Shown here one piece after another: positions 21,601 to 32,775 of a stretch of 64,000 nucleotides of DNA (positions are counted from its first letter, which is position 1; each line of letters begins with the position of its first letter). The translations under genes and the position numbers were made by a program. Origin of the DNA: Isoetes taiwanensis (Eukaryota; Streptophyta; Lycopodiopsida; Isoetales; Isoetaceae); NCBI GenBank assembly GCA_021234155.1, contig JAJEKV010000049.1, positions 2,945,487 to 3,009,486 of the forward strand, read 5' to 3'. The notes under the pieces are model-generated. The model had not been told where the DNA came from and ran no database searches. It was given only the letters and a program-made list of their open reading frames with translations.

Positions 21601-23252
21601 CAGTCCATGGTGCTGGAAATATGGGAGAAGTTAACAGTTCATGTTATGGCTTGCCAGCTTTGGTATTTTATGTAAGAGTGTCATGTGTGGGGTGAGCAAC
21701 CCCATGAGTGAATCATTTCAATCACATGTTTTGTAAATGCTATATTGATTGCAAAGTAAAGGTTTACAATGACTAAGAAACCAACTACCATAATGCAGAT
21801 TGTGTGCTATTTTTGTTGATTGTGTACCAGTTCTATTGCACCTCACTTGGTACAATGGTTTATATTTCCATCTTCATTCCACCTTCCAATTCATAGTGAA
21901 GTTTCACTTCACGCAAGAAAGTAGGCCATTGGCATGGAAAATACAAAAATCAACCCTACATTTTGTTCTATGGTATCCGACAAATCAATCTAATGGTTGT
22001 ATCATGACCAAGACAACAAGCTTCTTTTATTGCATGACAAGGTCCTAAATAGCTAATAAAAAACTATATCCTGTGGAACTAATTATTCATTTCAAATATC
22101 CCATTCAACAATTTCCAAATCAATGTACTTATACATCATACCTTCAGTATAAAATGACAACCACCCAAACTATAGCCATTCAAAGTCATGCATTACATTT
22201 CTCAGCCGACTATTTCAAATACTTAAACGACTCTACCTTACAAAAGAAGAAGAAAAAAGAAGGAAAAAAAAAAACTACAAAACACACAACGACGATATAA
22301 GAATTGGGCCACTTTATTTTCGGTGGTGTTTTGAAGCATGTCCACTAATTCAATAATAACATTCTCTCCAATATATATATGGCCATATGGAGACATTCTC
22401 TCCAATGCGGAATTGACATTGGGTCGACGATTCCGCTTATCCGGTGAACAACCGGTGCTCTGTCGCTAGACCAGATCTGCCATAGCCGAAATTTCAACCA
22501 TCTTGAAATTACAGGCCTTTTGATCCAGTTTTATATCTGTTTCGTGGGCACTCTGCTACTACGACAACTCGAAATTCCTCTGTTTTTGTGGGCGCTAGTC
22601 TGATGAATCACTATTCTCTGCCAGCTCCAGTTTTGGGTTAATGCCTCTGCTTTCGTCGGATTAAGCATCCAGCATATTGGTGTAAAACCTGAAGTGCATC
22701 CTACAAACCTGAAGGAGCATCCTACAAACCTGAAGAGCATATTGGTGTAAAACCTGAAGCCAGTTTCGGGTTAATCTCTTCTATTCTACCGCAGACGAGT
22801 TTCTCTGTTTTGGGTCTTCGTTGTCTGCCATAAATGCCATTTCTAAGCGATACATTTCTCTGTATTTGGGTCGAATTTCTCTGTATTTGGGTCTGCATGT
22901 TTTTTAACAACTCTGCCTGCTTGATGCTTTGTTTCTACGCCTATTTCCTGATCTTAAAACCATATTGAATCCATACTCGGTTCAAACCCTGCTGCCGGAA
23001 CCCAAATGAAAGCTACAACAGCCCCACTGCAAAATATCCACTGCAAAACATGTCATGTTTCAAGCCCAGAACTCGCCAACACTCGCCAAAACCCTCGAAC
23101 TGACTGCCACACAAAAAAAAATCCTTCCAATCTACAAGAAGAAGGAATGGCGCCCTCAATGAACGCCTCGGTGCCTTCAATCAGCCATCGCCGGAGCTCG
23201 AGCACGCAGGGGAGAGGAATTTTTAGCTTGTTACGACCCAACTTCCATTTTG
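21601..23252. other. Intergenic, no gene recognised
   Basis: AT-rich sequence with a repeated ACATTCTCTCCAAT motif at about 22360-22412 and short tandem repeats around CCTACAAACCTGAAG at 22680-22760. No domain-bearing frame. Confidence 0.45.
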
Positions 23253-23346
23253 TTGGGGAATGAAAGGGGGTCCCCCTTTTCCGGTTTGGAAGGGACCCCC
23301 GGCGCCTCTTCCAAACCGAAAAGGGGTCCCCCCTTCCATTCCCCAA
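23253..23346. repeat. 94-bp near-perfect palindrome (hairpin)
   Basis: The left arm from TTGGGGAATG at 23253 pairs with the right arm ending CATTCCCCAA at 23346, with stems of about 40 bp carrying runs of G and C and a short loop around 23294-23306. It lies 60 bp left of a Helitron end. Frames on both strands cross it but only as a by-product of the palindrome. Confidence 0.8.
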
Positions 23347-23406
23347 TACATATCACAACGGTAATAAAACAAACAAAAAAAACAATCAGAACAAAAATAG
23401 AAAATA

Positions 23407-26400
23407 CTAGTAAACGTGTGCCCGGCGTTGCCGGGCAAAAGCACATGCATCGCCAGGCACTTGTGCAAGCTTGCAATAAGTCTATAAGCCAATATTACAA
23501 AGATATCATAGAAGCAATTCCCAAGTACTTTATCGATAACATGCTTCAAGGATGACAATAAAATGAGTGAATGGTCAACATTATGAACTTGCTACAATTG
23601 CTTGTTCTTCTTTATCTACAACATGCTTTAAGAATGACAATAAGTTGAGTGAATGGTCAACAATATAAATTTGCTACAATGGATTCTTCTATAAATGCAT
23701 ATAGCACCACCTCCATCCTATATTATGTTGTTCGATTTTAAGACTTGGAACTTCTTGTTGAAATCATTCTAAGACTCGTATCACTAAAGAGGATTACTGT
23801 AGCCTTAGTTATATTCTTCTCATCAACCACAACTTTGACAACATCGCTAAGTCTTGGAACTTCTTGTTCTAAGACTCGCCAAAGGGTATCGCTAAAGGGT
23901 ATTACTTCCGCATTAGTTATATTCTCATCAACCACAACTTTGACAGCATTGTTAAGTGAATGTAGTACAATTGTCAATATTGAGGTGTTTCAATGTTTAC
24001 ATGAAATGGTGAAACTACCACCATAAGCTACGTTGTTGCCAATATTGAGGTGTTTCAATGCTTACATGAAATAGTGAAACTACTTTTAGTGACGGTATAG
24101 TTTTATGTTTACCAATACTAAAAGCAATATAGAAGCACGTTTACCAATACAAAAGAAATAGTAATAGACTTTGAGATCAACATAGAGAAAAGGCAAATAT
24201 GCTTAAAACATTATTTCAACATAGTAATGAAATTGTTTGTCTGCACTCCTTTCAAGGAGGAGGTGATCTAGATAATATGCATACAATAAGCATAGCAACC
24301 ATATACTTGCCTCTTCCATATTGCATGTACATTATATAACTACCTGCTTCTTATTCTGCCATGACAATTCATATTTATCAGCATGGTTTTCAAATGAGGT
24401 GAACATGTGCCAAGCCTGAATTATTTCAACAAAGACATATCAAATAGTAAATTCATTAGTTGAGAACTGCACCCAAAGTATTGATTTTTACATTGTACAA
24501 TCTATGCCAAAATCTCGAAAGAAGCAACATAGTTAAAGTTTTCTCCTAGTTGTTGATCTCCTAACATGAAACTAATTGGGCACTGATAGCCCTTACAACA
24601 AAGGGCTAGGAGTCTCCATCAAATATACAATAGGTTGCATACTGAGCTTAGTTGACGATACATTAGTTTATGATAATATTAGACATTGCGTCCATTCCTT
24701 CATTTTATCATGTCTAGCTCAATTGGCAACACATCTAGAAGGAAAATGAAACGTAGCAGAGCATCACAGAATGTGCTTCATATGCTGTCATAGGAAATAT
24801 TCATGGTACAACTATATACATGTTTTTATGGAGCATATCCACAAGGTAAAAGAAAGAAACTTTACGCCAGGAAGAAACAAAGATTGCAACATCAGTGTGG
24901 AGTACACAGACCAGCTTTTCATTATGGTATATTACCTGTAGCATGTTAAATGGAAAGTTTCAAAAACCAAAACATAGCGCACTAAAGCTGAAGAAAAAAG
25001 AAGTAGAGGAATATGTGGACCTTAATAACGTCCAGAGGGTTTTAAGTCCTTGAAAATGCACGGAAGATGTAGCAAATGAAGATAACCTGATATGAGTGAC
25101 GTCCAAGAGTGCTCATTTAGACAAACAAAGTTTTAAGATCTGCTCAGCGTCGTGCACATTACCAGTTTCAACGAACACATGCACCACAAAATTTCCAACC
25201 ATTCTCTCCATTTCCAGTCTACAGTTGGCTGCATAGCAGGCTTGGCTAATTCAAGGTTCCGCTTTCTTTTGCATGTTTGCAAGAAAGATAAATCGTTCTC
25301 AGATAGGGCCTCTAGGCTTATGGTAAATCCTTGGACTATAATAGGTGGGTTACAATATGGACATGCAACTTCAGGAAGTACTTAAGAGTTGGATATCCTT
25401 GAATACTATCCTGCCATCATTGTTTATGGTATGGTTTTAATCAAAGGCACAACACATGTCTTACTTTTAAGCACAACTATATTTTCCTTGTAGCTGAATC
25501 CCTGTGAGCATCAGCATCCAACTTGGCAATCACAATTTCTTCCTCTAGCTTATAAGCTGCTGCAAGCTGCTCATGAACATGACAACAAATCATGACTTAT
25601 CAGTTACATGAAGAAATAAATCATCATGAAGTTGGCTTATGACCATGCATCATAATCTAAAATTATCCTTCACAAATTTAGAAATGGGCATATACTAAAA
25701 GGGCTGCTTTATTGCTTCATAATGATGGTTTTCCAAAACCATATCAGATGTTTTCTTGATGTGTTTCTTAGATGCTTTCTTACCATATCAGATGTTTTCT
25801 TACCTAATGATGGTTTTCCAAAAGCATATCAGAATGTTTGCTTACCTAATATGTGATCACCAAAATAGTCTGCCCTTTTGCTGCAAAGATATATTTATGC
25901 TGTGATGCTAAGATTGTGGTCCTGTATGATTACAGATACGTAACTGAGTCGTGCAGAACATTTCGGTCTTGTGCTGCAGAAATTACAGGATGGAAAGAGA
26001 AATAAAAGGATGGATAAATTAGAACCAAGTCTCCCATTAGCCTGCATCAAAGAAAGAAATATGCACCAAAGAAAGAAATATACAGAATACATCAGATGTA
26101 GTAGCTACGCCAGTGGCTGAGATGGATAATTATAGCTTACAGAGAAAGCAAAATACATTGTCTATGTACCATCTTAAACACAGAGAGCAACGGATGATAT
26201 CATTCTTTGGAGGATTGAACATAGCGGCTTCAGCTTCGCTACTGAGGACCTAAACATGAAAAAATCAAATGACGAACTGAAGCTAAAAAGGAACTGCAAG
26301 TGATTCCTTATCTGCTACCTGATGCCGGATCTCCATAAGACCTGTAGGATTTAATTTGCTTGCGCCCATGGCCCTGAATAAGATATGGAAGGAAGAGGAG

Positions 26401-26757
26401 GAGGAGAATCGTCATCCAGCTTGAGAACCGCCTCTACATATTTGAATGAAGACGTATAGCTTGCTTGAAAACCCGCCTTTTGGGTTGAGAACCGCCTCTG
26501 CATTTTCGAATGGAGATGGATAATCAGCTATTCTGGAGCAGACGTTACAACACTGTCCTTCAAAACGGCTCAAACCCTAGCACCATCGCTCAAAAACAGC
26601 TCAAACCCTAGCCCGAAATAAAACCCAAAGGACTTGCCGGGAAAATTGTAAGACATTCCAAAATAACGCTTTTGGCCGGAAAAGGGAGTGTTACCGGCGT
26701 TACCGGCCGCCGGAAAAAAGAGGACACCCACCCCAAGAAACATTTTAAGTAAGTAGA
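23407..26757 (-). mobile_element. Non-autonomous Helitron (3.35 kb)
   Basis: On the minus strand the 3' end is at 23407: hairpin GCCCGGC-AAC-GCCGGGC at 23420-23436, then ACACGTTTACTAG, followed by T. The best 5' end is TCTACTTACTTAAAATG starting at 26757 and preceded by A, resembling the proven 5' end at 13133. The interior holds tandem-like duplications (23537-23680, 23741-23955, 23973-24085) and no recognisable protein. The 3' end is firm; the 5' end is less so, because an alternative TC lies 4 bases further right but is preceded by C. Confidence 0.72.
23537..24085. repeat. Cluster of imperfect tandem duplications inside the Helitron
   Basis: Three neighbouring pairs: ACATGCTT..GAATGGTCAACA units at 23537 and 23620; a unit of about 115 bp containing CTTGGAACTTCTTGTT and ATCAACCACAACTTTGAC at 23745 and 23852; and CAATATTGAGGTGTTTCAATG at 23975 and 24038. 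Such local duplications are common near Helitron ends. Confidence 0.6.
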
Positions 26758-27229
26758 TAGAGCTATGCAGTAATAGTCCTTGAGTCAGATGGCCACTGAT
26801 CCCGGATGCTGGCCTGACCTCCCCTATAGATGGCTTACTTCCATTGTAGGTGAGCCTCGCGCACTCGACATAATTTTTCTTCCCGTTTGCAGAGCTGCGC
26901 TGGGGTCAAATCTTCCTCGAGGGAGAAGGTCGGTGGGCTACTCCCAGGCTGATCACAACATCCACAAGATAAAATGGGAATCAAGGACCAAAAATTTGTT
27001 ACCCTAGGCCTAGTACAATATACAAATCACATACAAAGCAGCAAGTTTGCATGATCAACATGCACAACCTCTACAACCAAACAATGCACATAACATTATA
27101 TAATATACCCTATCAATGTATACATGCAAAAGCACCAAAAGCCATCAAGTTAGTGGACCTGGCAAGCAACCCAGAGGGAAAGCACCTTCTTTGGGTATTG
27201 AGATGGATGTATGACGACACCTCAGAGCT

Positions 27230-27239
27230 TATAAAAATA
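27230..27239 (+). promoter_or_regulatory. TATA-like element upstream of SDR gene A
   Basis: TATAAAAATA lies about 210 bp before the start codon at 27448. Sequence is a good TATA match; the implied leader is long. Confidence 0.35.
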
Positions 27240-27447
27240 TATGATGGATGTATAGGTGGGACCACGCATACGTTATACCACATGGCAACATCTCGTAAGG
27301 ATAGACGGCCCCTAAGCCATCAAAGAATATTTGATTTTGGAGTAGGATAAATTCATACACGTATGCTTCCATGAATTGTCACAAGGGGCCCATACACCTT
27401 ACTCCTTGACGGAACCTTATTATCTTGATAGGTTTATTGTGCAGAAT

Positions 27448-28646
27448 ATGGCGACCAAATGGTGGTCTAATGACACCATAGCTGTGATCACCGGAAGCCA
27501 CAGGGGCATTGGCCTTGAAATCGCCAAACAGCTTGCCCACAGAGGTCTCACCACCGTTATTACTTCTAAGGATCAGACTGGCTTGCAAAAAGCTTCCGAT
27601 TCTTTGAAACAACTAGGTCTCCATGTGATCCCTCATATTCTTGATATTAGGGATCCCTCCTCTGTTCAGCAGTTTGCCTCTTGGCTTTATCAGGAATTTG
27701 GTGGCCTTCACATACTTGTAGGAGTTTCTTTGTTTAGTCCTTTCTTCACATTTTAGAGTCTTTGCATTATAGAGTTTGAATCTTGGGTCGGATTTGCAAC
27801 AGAGTAACCTTCGATGTTGTTATTATCTAACTGATTTCTGCAGATTCTTAGGATCCCTAAGTTATTTTGCTACATATTGCAGATTAATAATGCGGGAGTT
27901 TCTGGCAGCACAGTGGATTCTACATCAAAGGCAGAGATTACAAGAGAAATTCTGCAAACAAATTACTATGGAACAAAACAGATCACTAAAGCCATGATTC
28001 CCCTGTTTAAGCCACTGGAGCAAGGATCAAGAATTGTCATGGTCAGCTCTGCTTCATGCCGTCTAGATGTAAGATAAAAATAATATTAAAAAATCCTGTT
28101 CTTTACCCTAAATATCTTTTACCAAATGAGTGTTATGGATTACAGTGGCTTCAAGGGGAAGCATCCAAATGGGTACCAAAGCTATCAGACATAGAAAATA
28201 TGTCAGAAGAAATCATAGATACCTTTGTAGAAAATTATGAAGCAGATGCAAAAGAGGGCATGGTTGTGGAAAATGGATGGCCTATTCTGTCTGATGACGC
28301 AGAGGATCCTGAAGTATTTACAGATTATGTGGTATCAAAGATGGGATTGAGCACATATGCGAGGTTACTTGCCAGGGATCTGTGCAGCAAGAGAGATGAA
28401 GGAAGCAAAATATATGTGAATTGTATGTGCCCTGGATTTGCAGCAACTTATATGACCAGAGATGTTGGTCATCCTGTAGAAATTGGTGCAGACACAGCAG
28501 TGTGGCTTGCTTTGCAGCTTCCCAGTGAGAATGGAAAATTCTTTGTGCGGAGAAAAGATGTGGGTTTCATGCATACGCCTTTGTTTTTGAATAATAGATG
28601 GGCTTGGTCTGTTGAAGAGTGTATTGACATGCTTCTTTACCCTTAA
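27448..28646 (+). CDS. Short-chain dehydrogenase/reductase (neomenthol dehydrogenase/carbonyl reductase-like), copy A
   Basis: Cytosolic NADP(H)-dependent ketone/alcohol oxidoreductase of the classical SDR superfamily. It is most like the plant menthone/salutaridine reductase group; the substrate cannot be read from sequence. Exons are 27448-27717, 27883-28068 and 28146-28646, all GT-AG and all phase 0, giving 318 aa. Cofactor motif TGSHRGIG is at residues 14-21 (TGxxxGxG), and INNAG starts exon 2. The catalytic Ser lies in VMVSSASC and the YxxxK motif is YVVSKMG. CPG follows, as in the family. The insertion between the Ser and Tyr motifs (about 70 residues) is typical of this monomeric subgroup. 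A paralogue with the same exon lengths in exons 1 and 2 lies at 45632-46738. Helitrons flank this gene on both sides. Confidence 0.9.
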
Positions 28647-28690
28647 TTTGGGTTTATGTTATGTTGACATTGTCAACACCATTGTTTTTA

Positions 28691-28696
28691 AATAAA
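28691..28696 (+). terminator. Polyadenylation signal AATAAA of SDR gene A
   Basis: AATAAA 45 bp past the stop codon and 16 bp before a Helitron end at 28712. The cleavage site would fall inside or right beside the Helitron. Confidence 0.45.
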
Positions 28697-28711
28697 ACTT
28701 TGAAGGTAAGA

Positions 28712-28741
28712 CTAGTAAACGTGTGCCCGGCGTTGCTGGGC
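28712..28741 (-). other. Helitron 3' terminus, 66 bp past the SDR stop codon
   Basis: Hairpin at 28725-28741 and CTAG at 28712-28715 on the minus strand. The insertion lies in the 3' UTR region of SDR gene A. Confidence 0.82.
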
Positions 28742-29248
28742 TAATGTCCTAGGCATGTGCTTTTCCTTCGCCTTTAACACCCTAGTAAATATTTGCCTCA
28801 AACATCTATATGTGAAATTTTGACGTTATTTGCTTTTGTAAAAAAATTTGTTATTGAAATAGTATAATGCCAGTAGCATTTGCGTTCATGGATTTCAATA
28901 GAGAAAACAATTCTTTATAACCAATGTAGGAGATAGTTTAATCTACCTCTGAAGGCAAAACATCTGGAAAGACAAATCCAAAATTGATGTTGAAATTGTC
29001 ACTCTTAGAAGTAGTTAAGTACATCAATAAGAAATAAGTACAAAAATATATAAAACACAAAATCTTGTCTTGGCTCATTGATGTTTTAGTTCACGATGGA
29101 ACTGTAAATATACATGTCCACATGGCGCACATGACTAAGGGCCTAATGTTGTACTTTGTTGGATGCTCCCGTGATATCTTCACTTCTCCGATAACATCTT
29201 AGCCGGGGTAAAAGTGAAATATACAGGCGAGTCATTGATTCGAACTGC

Positions 29249-29838
29249 CTATGTCTCACGACTATCAAGCACATGAAACAACTCATCTCGAAGGTAGGCT
29301 CGTATAATGGAATCAGATACCGCATCAGGAAGAAATGATTTGTAGACCCTAAAAAGTGTTCCATTACATATTCCAACACAAGTGAGTTCTTTTGCTACCA
29401 AAACACCAATTCGCCAGTGCACGGTGTCGTTTCTCATCTGATAAAAAAAGATAAACAATCGAAGATTAGTCAAAGCACTACATTACCCAATAAATAGATA
29501 CTTGCACTCTATCCTCCACCTACCTCTCTCACAGCACATCCGCGTAAACAACTTTCCCTCGGGTAAACTTGAGCAAAGTCATCAATTAGTTGGATAAAGC
29601 GCTCCAACTTGACAACCTCGTCAGTGCTAAATATTTCTTTGAGCTTTGCAATGAACTCCTCAATTTCCACGCTTGCTACCCCATGTACATGAGCATGGTA
29701 TTCTCGTTCCCAGTCATACCATGATCCAAGAGCGCGTATGACATAAGTAACACGTGAGATGTGGTAGCTCCTGTCACCCTTTAGGCATTTGGCGACATGG
29801 TGACCGAAGACATACCACGGGACAAAAATACGCACCAT
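29249..29838 (-). CDS. Two-exon accessory ORF between Helitron helicase and 3' end, unknown function
   Basis: Not recognised. Exon 1 is 29838-29524 and exon 2 is 29437-29249, joined in phase 0 by an 86-bp intron with GTAGG donor and a T-rich ATCAG acceptor; the product is about 167 aa. A possible acceptor (CTATGTAG) directly precedes the first ATG, so more exons may have existed upstream. Trp/Tyr- and His-rich segments are visible (HVAKCLKGDRSYH, SWYDWEREYHAHVHG). Four Cys occur near the exon junction (SCLRGC, TCVGIC), which could bind metal. It lies 117 bp after the helicase stop, inside the Helitron and in the same direction, suggesting a Helitron-encoded accessory protein or a captured gene. 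Both exons are open, in contrast to most repeat ORFs here. Confidence 0.45.
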
Positions 29839-29955
29839 CTACATAGATGAAGATATAAGTAAGTAAGATAAAAATAAAAGGAAGAAAGAAAGTAGAAGAA
29901 CCAATGAGAACAAAGAGAAATTAGAAGTTGTGATTTTTAAGTATTGGAGTCACAC

Positions 29956-30208
29956 TTAGAGGAGTTCTTTGTATACAATATTTGTTGTATATCGTGATCT
30001 ATCGACATCTGCAGAAGCATCTCCATCCTTCGATAGAATGAGTACCTTTATGCCTTGTATTCCTTGAGCTCTGGAGAGTGCCACGTAGAGTTGTCCATGA
30101 CTGAATACTGGATTAGGCAAATACAAACCAACCATTTTCATTGTTACCATAGTATAAGCGAGGTGAGAGAGACGAGTATCGTCCATGCTGACCACCTTCT
30201 GGAAGTAG
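29956..30208 (-). pseudogene. Helitron Pif1-like helicase, C-terminal fragment
   Basis: The product contains MVGLYLPNPVFSHGQLYVAL followed by SRAQG. This is the C-terminal block (helicase motif VI region) of Helitron Rep-helicases, where GQLYVALSR is nearly invariant. It ends VYKELL-stop at 29956. Everything upstream (Rep domain and helicase motifs I-V) is missing; the frame runs into a LINE fragment near 30230. Confidence 0.85.
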
Positions 30209-30234
30209 ATGATGTGTCTGTCAAGGGCCCCTAG

Positions 30235-31171
30235 TCATTGAAGAGGCAAGAAACATGTTTCCTGCAACAGTATCTGGTATGGGACTGTGGACTTCACCCC
30301 CAGGGCTCGTGCCAAGAAAGCTTTCTGCCATTCCAAGTGGTGAGGGAAATCACTCGGCCCCAGACCTTGACCCCGCACAAAAGCACAGGTTCTACTAGCA
30401 CCTTGAATAGGTGTGATTGATGGGCCCAATCATACAGCTCCGCCTTGTGGCTATTGTTCTCCATTGCATAGAGTGTTTTCCAAGCTGGTGCAACTCGCAG
30501 CCAGATGGAACTGTCCCAGTTCACGGCCGACGGGAACTCCAAGCAGACACCACTTCAACATTTTGGCCACGATAAATGAGGATAGGAGGCGTTGGCTGGC
30601 ATGTTGACGATACCAGAACTACCTTGGTTTGGCTAAGTTGACCTGGCAAAATGTCACACCTACGCATGTCAGTCACCTGGCAAAATGTGTCCAGGGCATC
30701 GAGATGGCATTGCATATCAGCCTAAGTGTGCGCTAGGAGGTCCACATCATCAGCATAGATCAGCTGCCTGATGATCTGGTGTAGAAGGTGAGCTCCAATG
30801 CCTCCATTATCAACGAGCCATCTCTCCAGCTGATCAATATACAGGCCAAATAGTGTGGGAGAGAGAGGGCATCCCTGGCGGACCCCGATACTGCTCTCGA
30901 ATGGTTGGCCCGCTGGTTGCAGCCAGCCGATGCATGTCCCATATAACCTGTACATTGCGTTCTGCAGTTCGGCAGGGACGTGTAACTGCTGCAATCTTGC
31001 CCACAGCTTTTTCCAAGGCACAGTGTCAAAAGCCTTGGTAAAGTCTACGGAGCAGCAATACAGATCTTGCCGACGGTTCCTACTGTCCTCAACCAGAGTC
31101 CACAGCGTGAAGATATGATCTATGGTTGAACGTGAAGAGTCAAATACGAGATGATGGACAAAATCTTGCAT
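30235..31171 (-). pseudogene. LINE reverse transcriptase fragment (same family as 9789-13132)
   Basis: The 149-codon frame 30722-31171 covers RT blocks: RSTIDHIFTL, YCCSVDFTKAFDTVPW (first catalytic Asp), GVRQGCPLSPTLFGLYID and LIYADDVDLLA (catalytic YADD). After a frame change, 30294-30542 carries VLVEPVLLCGVKVWG and 30235-30429 carries ALGVKSTVPYQILLQ, both shared with the (TATTC)n-tailed LINE. Both ends are lost. It directly adjoins the Helitron helicase fragment and reads in the same direction. Confidence 0.8.
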
Positions 31172-32660
31172 TATTTTTGCAATCCTATATGTAGTTTCAA
31201 TTTTGGTTCTTTATGTTATGTAAAAGAGCTTTTCTTCAAAAATGAGATTGCCGTTAAAACACTGTGAAATTAATATTTATTCATTACTACTTTTGAAAAT
31301 GCTTCTTATATTTTTAAGCTTCTTGTGATGGAAAATGAATCTTTGCACATCATATTCTGAAATTGCTGCCTATTTATAAGTTTTCTAAAGCTGCCAAGGT
31401 AGGTGGTAGGTAGTATAGATTGACATCTTCAATTAAAAAGAAGGTTAGTCTGTGAGCCTTTCATTCTTATCATTCTTATCTAATGGGGCAAAACAACTAG
31501 GTATCAAGAAGGTATTTTTAAAGCTTTGATCCTTTAGCTGTTCTATTTTCATCTACAAATGCATTTAAGTTTCTAGATTTTTTCCCTTGCATTTTTATTT
31601 AATTGATTCGGCCTTTGCTTTACAGGTTGTAATCTTGAGGTGTTTGATTTCTGCGTGATTCCAACCTAGAAGGGGAAAATGTCGGACCGGATTTAAAATG
31701 GATTGGCTTCATTCAAGTTGGATATGCCCTTGGTTTCAGTTTTTTGTGCCTGATCTTTTTCATAGGAGCAATTCTTGGCAAATGCATGTGTTTTTTATTT
31801 AGGCATGTTTCTTACCGGGGCAGGAGGCCCATTTTTCAAAAATTTGAGGATATAATAGAGCCCAGTACAAGAAAGATTAAGATCAAGCTGACTTGCAACG
31901 TATCAAGCAGGAGCCATTATAGAACATGTAGATTTGATGCTTGAATGATGTTTCAACGAATGGTTATTTAAAGGTTTGGTAAGCCCAGAACTATACCACC
32001 ACTGAAGCATGCAACAAACTTATAAAATGACCATTCTTTTAAGTGGCACAACCATCTCAAACAGCATTAGTGGCCTTATATGCTCACTTTGTAAAAGGAA
32101 ACATGCCGTAGAAAATTGCAGTGCAATGATTAACCTGGTTTCGATATGTAGTCAGATTGTTAATGGGTTCAATTCCCATACCATAATGTTGCTACTGGTT
32201 ATTATTGAACCATTAATTGCAAATCTGAACTACACATTTGAATAATTTTATTCGAGGTCGATTTTTTGTCCCTTTTAACACAAACCACATAGTAAAAGAT
32301 AACTATTTTCCCATTTTGGTTTAGGTGCATATTCATAGGAGGGATGATTGTAGGGCAACGAGAGCCCCCTCTTAATGTATAATGCATGTATTGTTATCTG
32401 ACATACCCTAACTTGTGGGAATATACCTCTCAAATAAGAATCGTTATCTATGGACTAGAGTAAAGCACAACCCGCAAATATGCTCTCGAACTGCTATCGA
32501 TGGTCGGCGACACCTCTAGTATCAATATACACTTGAACCTCGTGTGAATTAGTTGTTATATTATTAAAAATAAAAAAGGGGAAGGCAGAGGAAACACAAA
32601 TTGAATAGAAAAAATACCTATGTTAGCTCGCTATTGTATTGGTCAAAGCATACGTAGCAT
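31172..32660. other. Intergenic, no gene recognised
   Basis: AT-rich DNA without a domain-bearing frame. The missing 5' end of the Helitron that ends at 28712 may lie here, but no TC...TTAAAA-like terminus preceded by A stood out. Confidence 0.4.
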
Positions 32661-32674
32661 TCTTATTAAAAGAA

Positions 32675-32775
32675 CTAGTAGTAGTAATGGTTGTGCTGAC
32701 CTATTGTATGGGTCCCATGGCCTCTTGTTGTTCATAGACATTAGAAAATCTATTTTATTTTATTTTATTTTATTA
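32675..32775 (+). mobile_element. Short LINE 3' end with (TATTT)n tail
   Basis: AGTAGTAGTAATGG...CTATTGTATGGGTCCCATGG matches the end of the (TATTC)n LINE family. Here the terminal block is diverged (CATAGACATTAGAAAA) and the tail is TATTT repeats at about 32750-32775. About 100 bp remain. Confidence 0.6.

Larger units (their letters stand above)
28712..30230 (-). mobile_element. 3' part of a helicase-encoding Helitron
   Basis: The minus-strand 3' end is at 28712: hairpin GCCCAGC-AAC-GCCGGGC (one G-T/mismatch) at 28725-28741, then ACACGTTTACTAG and T. Reading upstream from the end come a two-exon ORF (29249-29838) and the last 80 codons of a Pif1-like Helitron helicase (29956-30195 and beyond). 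At about 30230 this abuts a LINE reverse-transcriptase fragment, so the Helitron is interrupted or chimeric. Its 5' end was not found. Confidence 0.75.

Noticed and set aside
23537-24085. A CRISPR-like array
   Set aside because: The repeats are few, long and imperfect, are local duplications in a Helitron, and the DNA is eukaryotic.
26757-26761. Helitron 5' end 4 bases further right (TCTATCTAC)
   Set aside because: That TC is preceded by C on the minus strand, whereas the chosen TC is preceded by A as expected for insertion between A and T.
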